Positions 7,312 through 15,340 of a DNA stretch of 64,000 nt are shown one piece after another. Each line of letters starts with the position of its first letter. The first letter of the stretch is position 1. The notes under the pieces were generated by a model. That model saw only the letters and a program-made list of their open reading frames with translations. It searched no databases and had not been told where the DNA came from. The stretch is from Planctomycetia bacterium (GTDB lineage Bacteria; Planctomycetota; Planctomycetia; Pirellulales; Thermoguttaceae): contig JAUNMR010000016.1 in NCBI GenBank assembly GCA_030537455.1, positions 24,868 to 88,867 on the forward strand. Direction: 5' to 3'. The translations under genes and the position numbers were made by a program.

Positions 7312-9330
7312 TTAATCCGCCGTAGCGCGACCGGTAGCAACGTCGAACTCATCGATCGCGGGAATCAGCATGGCCAGACCGGCAAAGAAGTAGGCGACAA
7401 CCACGGAAATAAAGACCAGGAAGGGTTTGCCCAGCATAAAGCTTGTCGCGGCATAGAAAGTCGCCGGAGGCAACGCAAAGGACGCCAACGCCAGAGCTTT
7501 CGATGGATTGCGCGCGCCTAGCGCCACGTAAAGACCTACCCCGCCGCCGAGCATAAAGGCAAGGAAAGGCTGCAATTGTGCCTCAAAGGAGCCGCTAAAC
7601 GCCACCATCGTCCAAATACAGACCGCTACGCCGATAAACAGGAAGAAAACTACGCCTAAGCTTGTCGCCGCCGCATTACGTGTGTTCTCATACTGCAAGC
7701 CAATATGCACGCCGATCATCGCGACAAAGAAGTAGAGCGTTATCATGCCAAAGAAGAGATACCACGCCGTTGACTGCGCCAGAACGCCGCGCCAACCGAG
7801 GTAGCCGCAAAGCAAGAGAGGAAAGATCGTCGCCTCTTTCATATTATAGAACGTGCCCAGCAACTTGCCAAAGACGAACTCTTTCGGTGAAAGATCGCTC
7901 GCCAATAGCAAAGGGAAGGCGCCGAGGTCGCGTTCCGACGTCATGGACGCAATCGCCTGAGCGTTGAGCAAAAACATCGAGAGCAAAAACAGCGGCGCGG
8001 TCGGTAACGCGATTTGCGCAAAGGTCGGGGTAGCGATTGTCGCCAAGGTATGATTGAGCGAGTAAATCGCAAGCGCGAAGAGCACAAAGTAAATCAAGCC
8101 GACAATAAAGGTCTTGCGACCATAGGCGCGCGTACGAACTTCACGCCACAAGATCGGATTGTCCCAGACTTCCTTCGCTTTACCGACGGAGGACACGTTC
8201 GGGTCGATCGCATACTTTCCTTCCGGCGCGACGCCCTGTTCAATCGACGCTTCGGTCGTCATTCCCGATTTTTGAGAGAGAACCTCTCGCGCCACAGCGG
8301 CCACGCCGGCAACGCCTTCGCGCGTCTCGACGTCTTCCAGGGTTTCTTCCACCGCAAAGAGATTGTCGGCGAGTTCCGTATAGGGATTGTCGTCGCGTTG
8401 ACCGGAAATTTGCGCGCGACGTTCCGCCGCCTCGCGATCCAAACGCGCTTGAATCGCCTCCTGACGCCACGTGTCTTGCTCCATGGTCGCGTTCTTAATC
8501 GTCTCGCGACTGGGATTCCACACGCGGCACATCATAATGGCGAATCCATTAATGAGCACAATCGCCGCGGCGCTCACGCAGATAAATGGCATAATCGGAG
8601 CGAAGGTCAATTTCAACGCCAGGAACGCGCCGCTAACCGCGCCGAAATCGTCCGGCTTTTGAGCCAAGAGTATCGCGCGCCAGGGACTAAACGCGTTCGC
8701 GATAGTCTCGGTGGAAACGCCGAACCACGAGGTTCCAAGCGCGCCGTAGCCGACCGCTTCCCAGAATCCCAGCCAAATCGCCAATGCGAGAATCGTCGCG
8801 GAAAGAGCCTGGAACGTCTTGTCGCGCCACAACGCTATGCAGGAACCGAGCGAGCCGCTTGCAAAGGTCGCCAGTAGCGTCGTGCACACCACGCGAGCCA
8901 CCTGACTATTGGATACCCCTCCAAGCATCGCAAGCGCAAGAAAAATCGGACACGACGCCACCAGGAGCAGAAGAATCTCTAAAAGAGCCGCGCACAATTT
9001 ACCAAGCGCTAGCTCGCTATTGGACATGCGCGTGAGCAAGAGGAGCAAGAGCGTCTTGCGATCCTTCTCTTGACCTACCGCCGCCGCGGCAAAGAGCGCC
9101 CCGAGAAAAAGCGCAACCGCCATTTGCACTGGAGCCAAAAGAGCAAAGAGCGAGGAGCCGAAACGCGCTAAGTCGCCAACGTCGACCAAATGCTGAGAGC
9201 CGCTCGCGACTAGCCACGCCGCGCTAATAATCAGAAGCAAAAAGGCGCCGTAGACGCCGCGTGTTAGATAAGTTTTATCACGTCGAGGCGCTATGGTCGC
9301 CTCACGCGTAAAGACCGGACCAATAAACAT
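7312..9330 (-). CDS. ABC-2 type membrane permease, two-part
   Basis: 672-aa polytopic membrane protein without a signal peptide (MFIGPVFTREATIAPRRDK...). Hydrophobic segments fall in two blocks, roughly residues 25-265 and 405-660. A charged, presumably cytoplasmic stretch (about 275-390, rich in Glu/Arg) separates them. The block after each N-terminal-like segment carries the GQEKDRKTLLLLLLTRMSNSELALGK and SERDLGAFPLLLASDLSPKEFVFGK patterns, typical of NatB/ABC-2 permeases, so the protein looks like a fusion of two such permease halves. No ATPase gene is adjacent. The substrate is unknown. ATG start, with a good minus-strand promoter about 80 bases upstream. Confidence 0.7.
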   Translation of the reverse strand: MFIGPVFTREATIAPRRDKTYLTRGVYGAFLLLIISAAWLVASGSQHLVDVGDLARFGSSLFALLAPVQMAVALFLGALFAAAAVGQEKDRKTLLLLLLTRMSNSELALGKLCAALLEILLLLVASCPIFLALAMLGGVSNSQVARVVCTTLLATFASGSLGSCIALWRDKTFQALSATILALAIWLGFWEAVGYGALGTSWFGVSTETIANAFSPWRAILLAQKPDDFGAVSGAFLALKLTFAPIMPFICVSAAAIVLINGFAIMMCRVWNPSRETIKNATMEQDTWRQEAIQARLDREAAERRAQISGQRDDNPYTELADNLFAVEETLEDVETREGVAGVAAVAREVLSQKSGMTTEASIEQGVAPEGKYAIDPNVSSVGKAKEVWDNPILWREVRTRAYGRKTFIVGLIYFVLFALAIYSLNHTLATIATPTFAQIALPTAPLFLLSMFLLNAQAIASMTSERDLGAFPLLLASDLSPKEFVFGKLLGTFYNMKEATIFPLLLCGYLGWRGVLAQSTAWYLFFGMITLYFFVAMIGVHIGLQYENTRNAAATSLGVVFFLFIGVAVCIWTMVAFSGSFEAQLQPFLAFMLGGGVGLYVALGARNPSKALALASFALPPATFYAATSFMLGKPFLVFISVVVAYFFAGLAMLIPAIDEFDVATGRATAD

Positions 9331-9404
9331 TTTAACTTCTCTGTTCCTGTGCTAGCGCGACATGCGCGCGGTTCGCTACGCGCGCGACGTCAAGTTATAC
9401 CGCC

Positions 9405-9433
9405 ATTATACTCAAAAATTCGTGGCAATGCAA
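9405..9433 (-). promoter_or_regulatory. Promoter for the ABC-2 permease gene
   Basis: Read on the minus strand: TTGCAT (9433-9428), a 17-base spacer, TATAAT (9410-9405). It points at the start codon at 9330. Confidence 0.65.
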
Positions 9434-9500
9434 GTAGCGTGAATTCCCAACGCACGCCTGTATATATATGATCTTTTTTCCGCACGCGGATCGTTCGCTC

Positions 9501-9529
9501 TTGCTTTTGCTTTGGTCAATCACTATAAT
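9501..9529 (+). promoter_or_regulatory. Promoter for the secreted TPR gene
   Basis: TTGCTT (9501-9506), a 17-base spacer, TATAAT (9524-9529), back to back with the divergent permease promoter. The leader is about 80 bases. Confidence 0.65.
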
Positions 9530-9616
9530 TCACGCGTGCTAATCCACGCACGCCGCCACAAGCGTCACGACGCGACAGGGACGGCGGCTTTTCATGATTT
9601 AAAATAAGGCACGGCT

Positions 9617-11476
9617 ATGAAAACCAGTATGCATTTTCCACACGTTCGACGAATACTGACGCTGTCGACGACGTTTTTAGCGTTCTGCGCCTTTGTCGCG
9701 CTCACGCCGAACGTCGAACTCTGCCAACTGTACGCGCAAGAGCAAGAGAACGACGAAGATATTCAATTTGACGAAAATCCAGAGCCTATCGCCGTTGAAG
9801 ACGACGCTGAGGAAACGACCGCGACCTCCGCGGAAGACCTCCTCAATTTAGCGACGGAACTCAAGATTACTTCTACGAATTTCAACGACCTCACCAAGGT
9901 TATCTCATACTGCAATAAAGCGATCGAACTTGGTCTCGACGACGATAACCTCGAGTTCGCCAAGCAACTTCGCGTCTCCGCACAATTGGATCGCGGGCTG
10001 GCGGTGGCGCAATTATTTTTGAGTCCCGAACTGAAAGTCGAACAACTCCCACAGGGCTGGGAACAGCTACGCGACCTCGCGATCAACGACTTGGAAGTTG
10101 CAAAGACCGCGGCGGAATCCAGCGCCATCCTCAGTACTGCGCTGGGGCGTCTCTATATGCTCGCCGACAAAACCGACAAAGCCAAAGCGGAATTTGACTT
10201 AGCGGTGGCGACCGATAACGACGAGCAGACCATGGAAGGGTCTGATATCAGAGTACTTGCGCTCATTTTGCGCGCCGGATGCGAAACCGACGCTAATAAA
10301 ATGATCGAATTTCTCAAAAAGGGTATCGAACTTAACCCGGAATCCGAGCCGCTGCTCTACGCAACCTACGCCGAAGCGCTCATGATGCTCGACCGACCGG
10401 TCGACGCGCTGGAACAGATCGACAAAGCGCTCGCGATCGCGCCCGATAAATTGGAGTACAAAAAGGTCAAGGCGCAAATTCTCGCAGATCTGCATCAATT
10501 CGACCAGGCGCGTTCGCTCTACGAAGAAGCGACTTTCGGACAAGACGACAATCTTCTGGAGCAGGTCGACAAGGCGCGTTTCCTCGCGCGCGTCAATGCC
10601 GCGGACGATTCAATTGCGCTCTTTGACCAACTCATCAATCGTTTCCACGGACCGGGTCTGTATTTCCTCCGCGGTCTTGTCTACGCGCAAAAAGGCGAAT
10701 TTGAAAAAGCGCTCGCCGACGCCAACCAGGCGTTGCGTCTCGACTCCGACCTCACCGGCGCGTTACGTCTCAAAGGCACGGCGTACCTCAAGCTCAAAAA
10801 ATACGACGAAGCCGCGCGCGTCTATAAGCAAATTCAGCGCAAAGCCTCGACCGACGAGGAAAAGAAAGACGCCGCGGTCGCGCTGGCGTTCGTTTACGCC
10901 GAGGGTGGTCTCTATAAGAAGTCGATCGCCATTCTTGACGAACTCATGGCGAAAGAACCGGATTCGCTCGATCTCATGCGTACGCGCGCGGATATCGAAC
11001 TGAACTACGGTCACTGGGAAAAGGCGATCGAATTCTACGATAAGATCATGGCGATCAAAGACGACGACTCCGGCGTGCTCAATAATTATTCCTGGCTACT
11101 CGCCACTTGCCCGGATGATAATTTCAGAGACGCTAAACGCGCCCTGGAATATGGCAAGCGTTCCGCGGAACTCACGCAATATAACCAAGCGCACATTCTC
11201 AGTACGCTCGCGGCCGCCTATGCGGAAAACGGCGACTTCGAAAGCGCCGTGAGCTGGGCTCAAAAAGCGCTTGAACTCGGACGTCTCGACCTGGAACGCG
11301 ACAATGTCAGCTCCTATCAGGAGGAACTGCAGTCCTATAAGGATCGCAAGCCCTGGCGCAAAACCTCCGATATGACGCAGGAACGCGAAGACGACCAGGA
11401 AAATGACGACGCCAAAGACGAAAAGAGCGACGACAAAGAAAACGTTGAAGAGCAAGAGACTCGAATTGTCCTCTAA
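9617..11476 (+). CDS. Secreted tetratricopeptide-repeat protein
   Basis: 619 aa. The N-terminal signal peptide has a basic start and the hydrophobic run ILTLSTTFLAFCAFVAL, with likely cleavage near LYA-QE at about 41. A Glu/Asp-rich linker follows, then an alpha-solenoid of at least eight TPR-like 34-residue units. Clear ones are GLYFLRGLVYAQKGEFEKAL at about 347, GALRLKGTAYLKLKKYDEAA, VALAFVYAEGGLYKKSIAIL and ILSTLAAAYAENGDFESAVS. The C-terminal 50 residues are highly charged Asp/Glu/Lys. TPR arrays bind other proteins, and export implies a scaffold in the periplasm or envelope. No enzymatic domain seen. The hydrolase gene follows after a weak terminator. Confidence 0.75.
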   Translation: MKTSMHFPHVRRILTLSTTFLAFCAFVALTPNVELCQLYAQEQENDEDIQFDENPEPIAVEDDAEETTATSAEDLLNLATELKITSTNFNDLTKVISYCNKAIELGLDDDNLEFAKQLRVSAQLDRGLAVAQLFLSPELKVEQLPQGWEQLRDLAINDLEVAKTAAESSAILSTALGRLYMLADKTDKAKAEFDLAVATDNDEQTMEGSDIRVLALILRAGCETDANKMIEFLKKGIELNPESEPLLYATYAEALMMLDRPVDALEQIDKALAIAPDKLEYKKVKAQILADLHQFDQARSLYEEATFGQDDNLLEQVDKARFLARVNAADDSIALFDQLINRFHGPGLYFLRGLVYAQKGEFEKALADANQALRLDSDLTGALRLKGTAYLKLKKYDEAARVYKQIQRKASTDEEKKDAAVALAFVYAEGGLYKKSIAILDELMAKEPDSLDLMRTRADIELNYGHWEKAIEFYDKIMAIKDDDSGVLNNYSWLLATCPDDNFRDAKRALEYGKRSAELTQYNQAHILSTLAAAYAENGDFESAVSWAQKALELGRLDLERDNVSSYQEELQSYKDRKPWRKTSDMTQEREDDQENDDAKDEKSDDKENVEEQETRIVL

Positions 11477-11503
11477 GCGCCTCGCCTAAACCAACTCCAA
11501 GAC

Positions 11504-11544
11504 GTCGCCGACGCATATGCAATCGCGCGTCGGCGACTGTTTGT
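11504..11544 (+). terminator. Hairpin terminator after the TPR gene
   Basis: 11-bp perfect stem GTCGCCGACGC/GCGTCGGCGAC (11504-11514, 11527-11537), followed by TGTTTGTT. The U-tract is interrupted, so read-through into the next gene is possible. Confidence 0.55.
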
Positions 11545-11571
11545 TAAGCCAACCCTCCAGGAACCAAACAA

Positions 11572-12489
11572 ATGGCTTGCCTCAAAAACCTCTTAGCCTG
11601 CCTAGCGCTATTCGCCTGCCTATGCTACGGCTCCTCCAACGCCAATGCACAGGAAGAACCTAAATTCCAACAGATTTCCGACGTCGTCTACAAAACGGTC
11701 GGCGATCGTGAGATCAAACTTAATCTCTTTCTGCCGCTACGCGACGGCAAGACGCTCAAAGGCGAGCCGCTCTTGATCTATCTCGACAGCGGATGCTGGT
11801 ACTCGGACCAGCCCGGTACGGGCGGTATTTGGGGCGCTTTCGGCGCGATCGATCGTGGCTTTGCCGTCGCGAGCGTCGCACACCGTTCCATGACCGAATC
11901 GCCGTTCCCCGCGCCAATGGAAGACGTCAGAGCCGCCGTGCGTTTCCTCAGAAAACACGCCGATGAATACGGCTATGACCCGGAAAGATTCGCCGTCTGC
12001 GGATGCTCCAGCGGAGGACACCTCTCGCTCACCCTAGGTATCTCTGACGAACTCTCTCCCTTTAACGTCGGAGACAATCTCGACGTTTCAGGACAAGTTC
12101 AATGCGTCGTCGACTACTTCGGTCCGGCCGACTTGGTTACAATCTTCGATCGCTACGCCAACCAAGCGATTGATTGCATTTATCAAGCATGCGACGTCAA
12201 ACGTGAAGACGCGCGTCCGGACTCGGAGCAATACAAGAACCTCATGGACAAGGCCAAATTGTACTCGCCCATCTCCTACGTCGACGCCAACTACGCGCCC
12301 ACGATCATTCTCCAGGGCACAGACGACCCGATCGTGCCACTGAGTCAAAGCGCGCTCATGTACGAAAAACTCAAGCTCGCGGGAGTACGCGTGCAATTGC
12401 TAATCTCCGACGGAGGCGTACACGACCCCAACTCCCTCGGCTCGCACAATATGCAAGTGCGTGAAATCTACGAGTTCCTCAGGTGGTGA
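11572..12489 (+). CDS. Secreted alpha/beta-hydrolase (esterase/lipase type)
   Basis: 305 aa with a Cys-rich signal peptide (MACLKNLLACLALFACLCYGSSNANA-QE, cleavage about 26). The fold belongs to the BD-FAE/hormone-sensitive-lipase-like group. The nucleophile elbow is GCSSGGH with Ser146 between Gly144 and Gly148. The acid is in GTDDPIV (about 247) and the histidine in GGVHD near the C-terminus. The oxyanion strand reads LDSGCWYS where HGGxW is usual. Likely a carboxylesterase acting on acylated carbohydrates or small esters outside the cytoplasm; the substrate is inference. CAGGA precedes the ATG. Homologues in planctomycetes often sit with sulfatases or glycosidases, but none is adjacent here. 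Confidence 0.78.
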   Translation: MACLKNLLACLALFACLCYGSSNANAQEEPKFQQISDVVYKTVGDREIKLNLFLPLRDGKTLKGEPLLIYLDSGCWYSDQPGTGGIWGAFGAIDRGFAVASVAHRSMTESPFPAPMEDVRAAVRFLRKHADEYGYDPERFAVCGCSSGGHLSLTLGISDELSPFNVGDNLDVSGQVQCVVDYFGPADLVTIFDRYANQAIDCIYQACDVKREDARPDSEQYKNLMDKAKLYSPISYVDANYAPTIILQGTDDPIVPLSQSALMYEKLKLAGVRVQLLISDGGVHDPNSLGSHNMQVREIYEFLRW

Positions 12490-12535
12490 AACTAACCAAG
12501 AACCACGAAAGATCTACGCGCTAATCGATTCGAGC

Positions 12536-12570
12536 GTCGACGCCACAGAACATGTGACGTCGACCTTTTT
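12536..12570 (+). terminator. Hairpin terminator after the esterase-like gene
   Basis: GTCGACG pairs with CGTCGAC, and CACA with TGTG inside, closing a GAACA-type loop. The stem is followed by CTTTTTATTT. Confidence 0.65.
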
Positions 12571-12781
12571 ATTTCTTGGCTTCCGGAACGGTATGCTATG
12601 CATACTCGAGCGGCGCCATACGCAGGAACGCTCCGCTTCAAAGATTCGACCAAGGTTCTTTATCTTCCAAACATGATAATATAAAACGATATCCGGAAGA
12701 TAGACAAAGCGTTATAATTAATCCAAGCGTCAATTACAGAGGTTTAAACCGTTATTTTATCTAAAAGACAAGATAGAACCC

Positions 12782-12809
12782 TTGACCTTGAAACTATACC
12801 TAGTAAAAT
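12782..12809 (+). promoter_or_regulatory. Promoter for the caspase-like gene
   Basis: TTGACC (12782-12787), a 16-base spacer, TAAAAT (12804-12809). Predicted leader about 115 bases. Confidence 0.5.
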
Positions 12810-12930
12810 TAAGAAAAGATTTACAATAAAATGCGTCGTACCGGCGTCACAACAAGCTTCCTGCTCATAATCAGTTCATATGCACAGAGACGTTGTGCGC
12901 TAATCGACACAAACCAGAGGGAATGACAAG

Positions 12931-14259
12931 ATGAAATCGTTAAAACAAGTGTTCCGCGCTATCTTGGCGTTATACGTCCTAGCGCTATGTACGCCGAGTC
13001 AGGCGAAAATTGCCGTTATAGACGACCAACCTCAAGTCTTTATTATGCAGGTTAGCCAGTTCATTGACGTGAACGTCGACAATTGGCCGGTCGACAATGC
13101 GCATGGTATGGCAGAAACCTTTAGTGACGAGCGACGAATAGACGCCCCGAAGAACCTCGTCGCTTTGACCGTCGGCGACGCCTTCCAAACGCTGCCTATT
13201 AAGCGCATTGTCGAGCGTCGGTTTAGTGATTTCGTTAACGCCGTCGACGACGAGGATATTGCGATCTTCTATTACAATGGTCTAGCGTTCAGCTTCTCCG
13301 ACCAGTCTGATCTGCACTTGCTCACCGCCGACGCCGCTCTTAGCGACTACGTCTGTGACGCTAGTGAAGAGCAAATTGAGCGACTGCTAACCTACAGCGT
13401 GTCAGTACAAGAGATCGTCTCCGCGCTCAATAACACCGGCGCTAGGCGCGTGATCATCCTTCTGGATATTCCCGTTTGTTTGGAAATCGACCAAAACGCC
13501 GAGGACGCTCAGAACGACCAAGACGACGAAAGCGAAGAAGCCAAGGACAAGGGTAAAAACAAGTCGCAAGTCCAACAGATCTGCGTGCCGATGAATTTCA
13601 AGGCGTCCAATGACGTTAATAGTCAAACGATCATCTGGACTTCTATCGGGGTTTCCTCCAACTCCGACGTCGAGAATACTATTCAATTCAATGGAAAAAC
13701 CTACTCCGCCTTTACCGGGCTAATGATTCAGGCTCTCCAGTATCTCAATAGTCCCGCCGACGCCAATCATGACGGTCAAGCGTCCTTCTTCGAAACCGTG
13801 CAATATGTCACTGATTCCATGAAGACGATTCGAGAGAACGATGTGACATTATCTCTCTACCACTACGGTCTCCTGACTGATTTCAATTTCGCACATGGTA
13901 AATACAACCGCTCAATTGAAATCAATGAAAAAGACGCGGATAATCCGGACAAAAGTAATGAACAAGTAGTTGACGAAGAAAATACTCCCGATTCCCAAGA
14001 CGAGGAGAACGACAATAACGAACAACCCGTCGTGGAGGAAGAGGAAGAAGACGACAATGGCGTCGGGATCATTATCGAGTCTGTTCAACCTGGCGACGTC
14101 GCTGAGGCGGACGAGGACGAGGAATACGAACCGTTTGTGACCATCGAAGTCATTTCCAATTCCCAAGACGATGAGGATGACGAAGACGACCAGAACAACG
14201 AAGAAGACGAGGAAGAAGACGACAACGGCGTCGGGATTATTATCGAATCAGTCGCGTAG
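12931..14259 (+). CDS. Secreted caspase-like protein lacking catalytic residues
   Basis: 442 aa. Signal peptide 1-25 (ILALYVLALCTPSQA-K). Residues about 35-300 follow the order of bacterial caspase-like (C14) peptidases: FYYNGLAF (113-120) where FYYAGHG is usual, then ISVQEIVSALN-type helix, LLDIPVC (177-183) where LDACR is usual, SIGVSSNSDVENT, the YSAFTGLMIQAL helix, and an EF-hand-like ADANHDGQASFFE (276-288). The catalytic His is replaced and the Cys position holds Pro181, so proteolysis is unlikely unless Cys183 substitutes. The tail (about 310-442) is very acidic and carries the motif DDNGVGIIIESV twice. GAGGGA precedes the ATG. Presumably an exported pseudo-enzyme or binding protein. 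Family call by pattern only. Confidence 0.6.
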   Translation: MKSLKQVFRAILALYVLALCTPSQAKIAVIDDQPQVFIMQVSQFIDVNVDNWPVDNAHGMAETFSDERRIDAPKNLVALTVGDAFQTLPIKRIVERRFSDFVNAVDDEDIAIFYYNGLAFSFSDQSDLHLLTADAALSDYVCDASEEQIERLLTYSVSVQEIVSALNNTGARRVIILLDIPVCLEIDQNAEDAQNDQDDESEEAKDKGKNKSQVQQICVPMNFKASNDVNSQTIIWTSIGVSSNSDVENTIQFNGKTYSAFTGLMIQALQYLNSPADANHDGQASFFETVQYVTDSMKTIRENDVTLSLYHYGLLTDFNFAHGKYNRSIEINEKDADNPDKSNEQVVDEENTPDSQDEENDNNEQPVVEEEEEDDNGVGIIIESVQPGDVAEADEDEEYEPFVTIEVISNSQDDEDDEDDQNNEEDEEEDDNGVGIIIESVA

Positions 14260-14840
14260 ACCAAGTAGGACGGCAAGCGAATCTTCTCGACTTGCCAGAT
14301 GAATCGTGCCCCTATTACGGCGCAACGCCTAGACTAAGCGTTGCGCCGATTTTTATTAACACTTTCCACGTGCGCCAAAAAACACAATTATATTATCTTC
14401 TTAAATTACCTAGTTTTACATCTAGCAAAAAATCTTAAAAAATATGCCAAACTCCGAAATTGCTCTTGGAGAAACTCAGAATGTTTTTCATAATTAAGGT
14501 TGACGCCAAAAACGCACAGTCTGGCAACCGCCTAGCGACGCGTTGTATAGGCGTACGAAGAGCGATTTCAACGTAAGAAAGCTCAAGTTCATCGCGTCCC
14601 GGGTCGATACAACCACTAGAAGGACGCGACAAAGGATTGACGCGCTCCCACGCGTGCGTTGACTCTACCGCAAGGTCGTTAACGTTTCACGCGTAAACCA
14701 GTCGCGAGCGCTCGTACGACCTTAAATGGCCAAGCGCGACGTTCGTCGTTTTAAAGATGGAATTACCGTCGTCCCTGTGCTCAAACAGCGACGCGCCAAT
14801 AAGAAAATTCCTTCTGAGCGTTGTATTCAGGAGAACGAAC
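14260..14840. other. Gene-free stretch before the FlgM-like gene
   Basis: About 580 bases holding the terminator at 14319-14354, an AT-rich 100-base tract, then sequence with no convincing sigma70 promoter. That would fit an alternative sigma factor for the next gene. No ORF of coding quality. Confidence 0.5.
14319..14354 (+). terminator. Strong terminator after the caspase-like gene
   Basis: 10-bp perfect stem GGCGCAACGC/GCGTTGCGCC (14319-14328, 14338-14347) with a 9-base loop, then GATTTTTATT. Confidence 0.8.
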
Positions 14841-15122
14841 ATGAATATTCACGGTATCAATAGCGCCCAACCGACAACCGCCATTCGTCCGGAAACTTCG
14901 GTCAAACGTAGCGCCGTTGCGCAGCAGAACCTCGTCGGTCGCGACGAAATGAATATTTCCGCACAACGCGGCGCGCAACGCGTTGCTAACGCTAACTTCG
15001 ACGCCTCTGAAATTCGTATGGATCTGGTCAATCGCGTGCGCGCTGAAATCGCCGCGGGCACTTACTACTCCGACGAAAAACTGGAAATCGCTTTCACGCG
15101 TATGTTCGAATCCTTCGAATAA
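14841..15122 (+). CDS. FlgM-like anti-sigma factor
   Basis: 93 aa from the ATG at 14841, which has AGGAGA six bases upstream. The longer in-frame ORF from 14757 has no such site. The N-terminal half is low-complexity and probably disordered (MNIHGINSAQPTTAIRPETS). The C-terminal half, DLVNRVRAEIAAGTYYSDEKLEIAFTRMFES, matches the FlgM core (PF04316: hydrophobic helix, AAGTY, then a helix ending in L). FlgM proteins bind and hold sigma-28 (FliA) and are released when the flagellar hook is complete. No flagellar or sigma-28 gene lies in the window, so the partner is elsewhere. Confidence 0.65.
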   Translation: MNIHGINSAQPTTAIRPETSVKRSAVAQQNLVGRDEMNISAQRGAQRVANANFDASEIRMDLVNRVRAEIAAGTYYSDEKLEIAFTRMFESFE

Positions 15123-15340
15123 TACCTAGTTCTCTTTCTTCCTTTGGCGTAACGCTCAGACATGAGACAACCGGCGTCATGAACCTTCGCCGGTTACGCT
15201 CGATTCTGACGTTGCGCTCTTTCTATTTCTTGAACACAATCGCGCCGCTATCTTATAGCCACAAACACGCGAATCGCTGTTACTGTGCGACTCGTTCAAT
15301 TTCCACCAGCTATCGTTTGGGATTCAACGCGACGCAAACG

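Larger units (their letters stand above)
12490..12930. other. Intergenic stretch with terminator and promoter
   Basis: 440 bases. Contents are the terminator at 12536-12570, an AT-rich middle, a promoter at 12782-12809, and a 31-codon ORF (12831-12926) that ends five bases before the next start codon. Confidence 0.6.

Noticed and set aside
8014..8877. 287-aa plus-strand ORF inside the permease gene
   Set aside because: Arg/His-rich composition typical of an antisense shadow. The minus-strand frame has clear membrane segments and a promoter.
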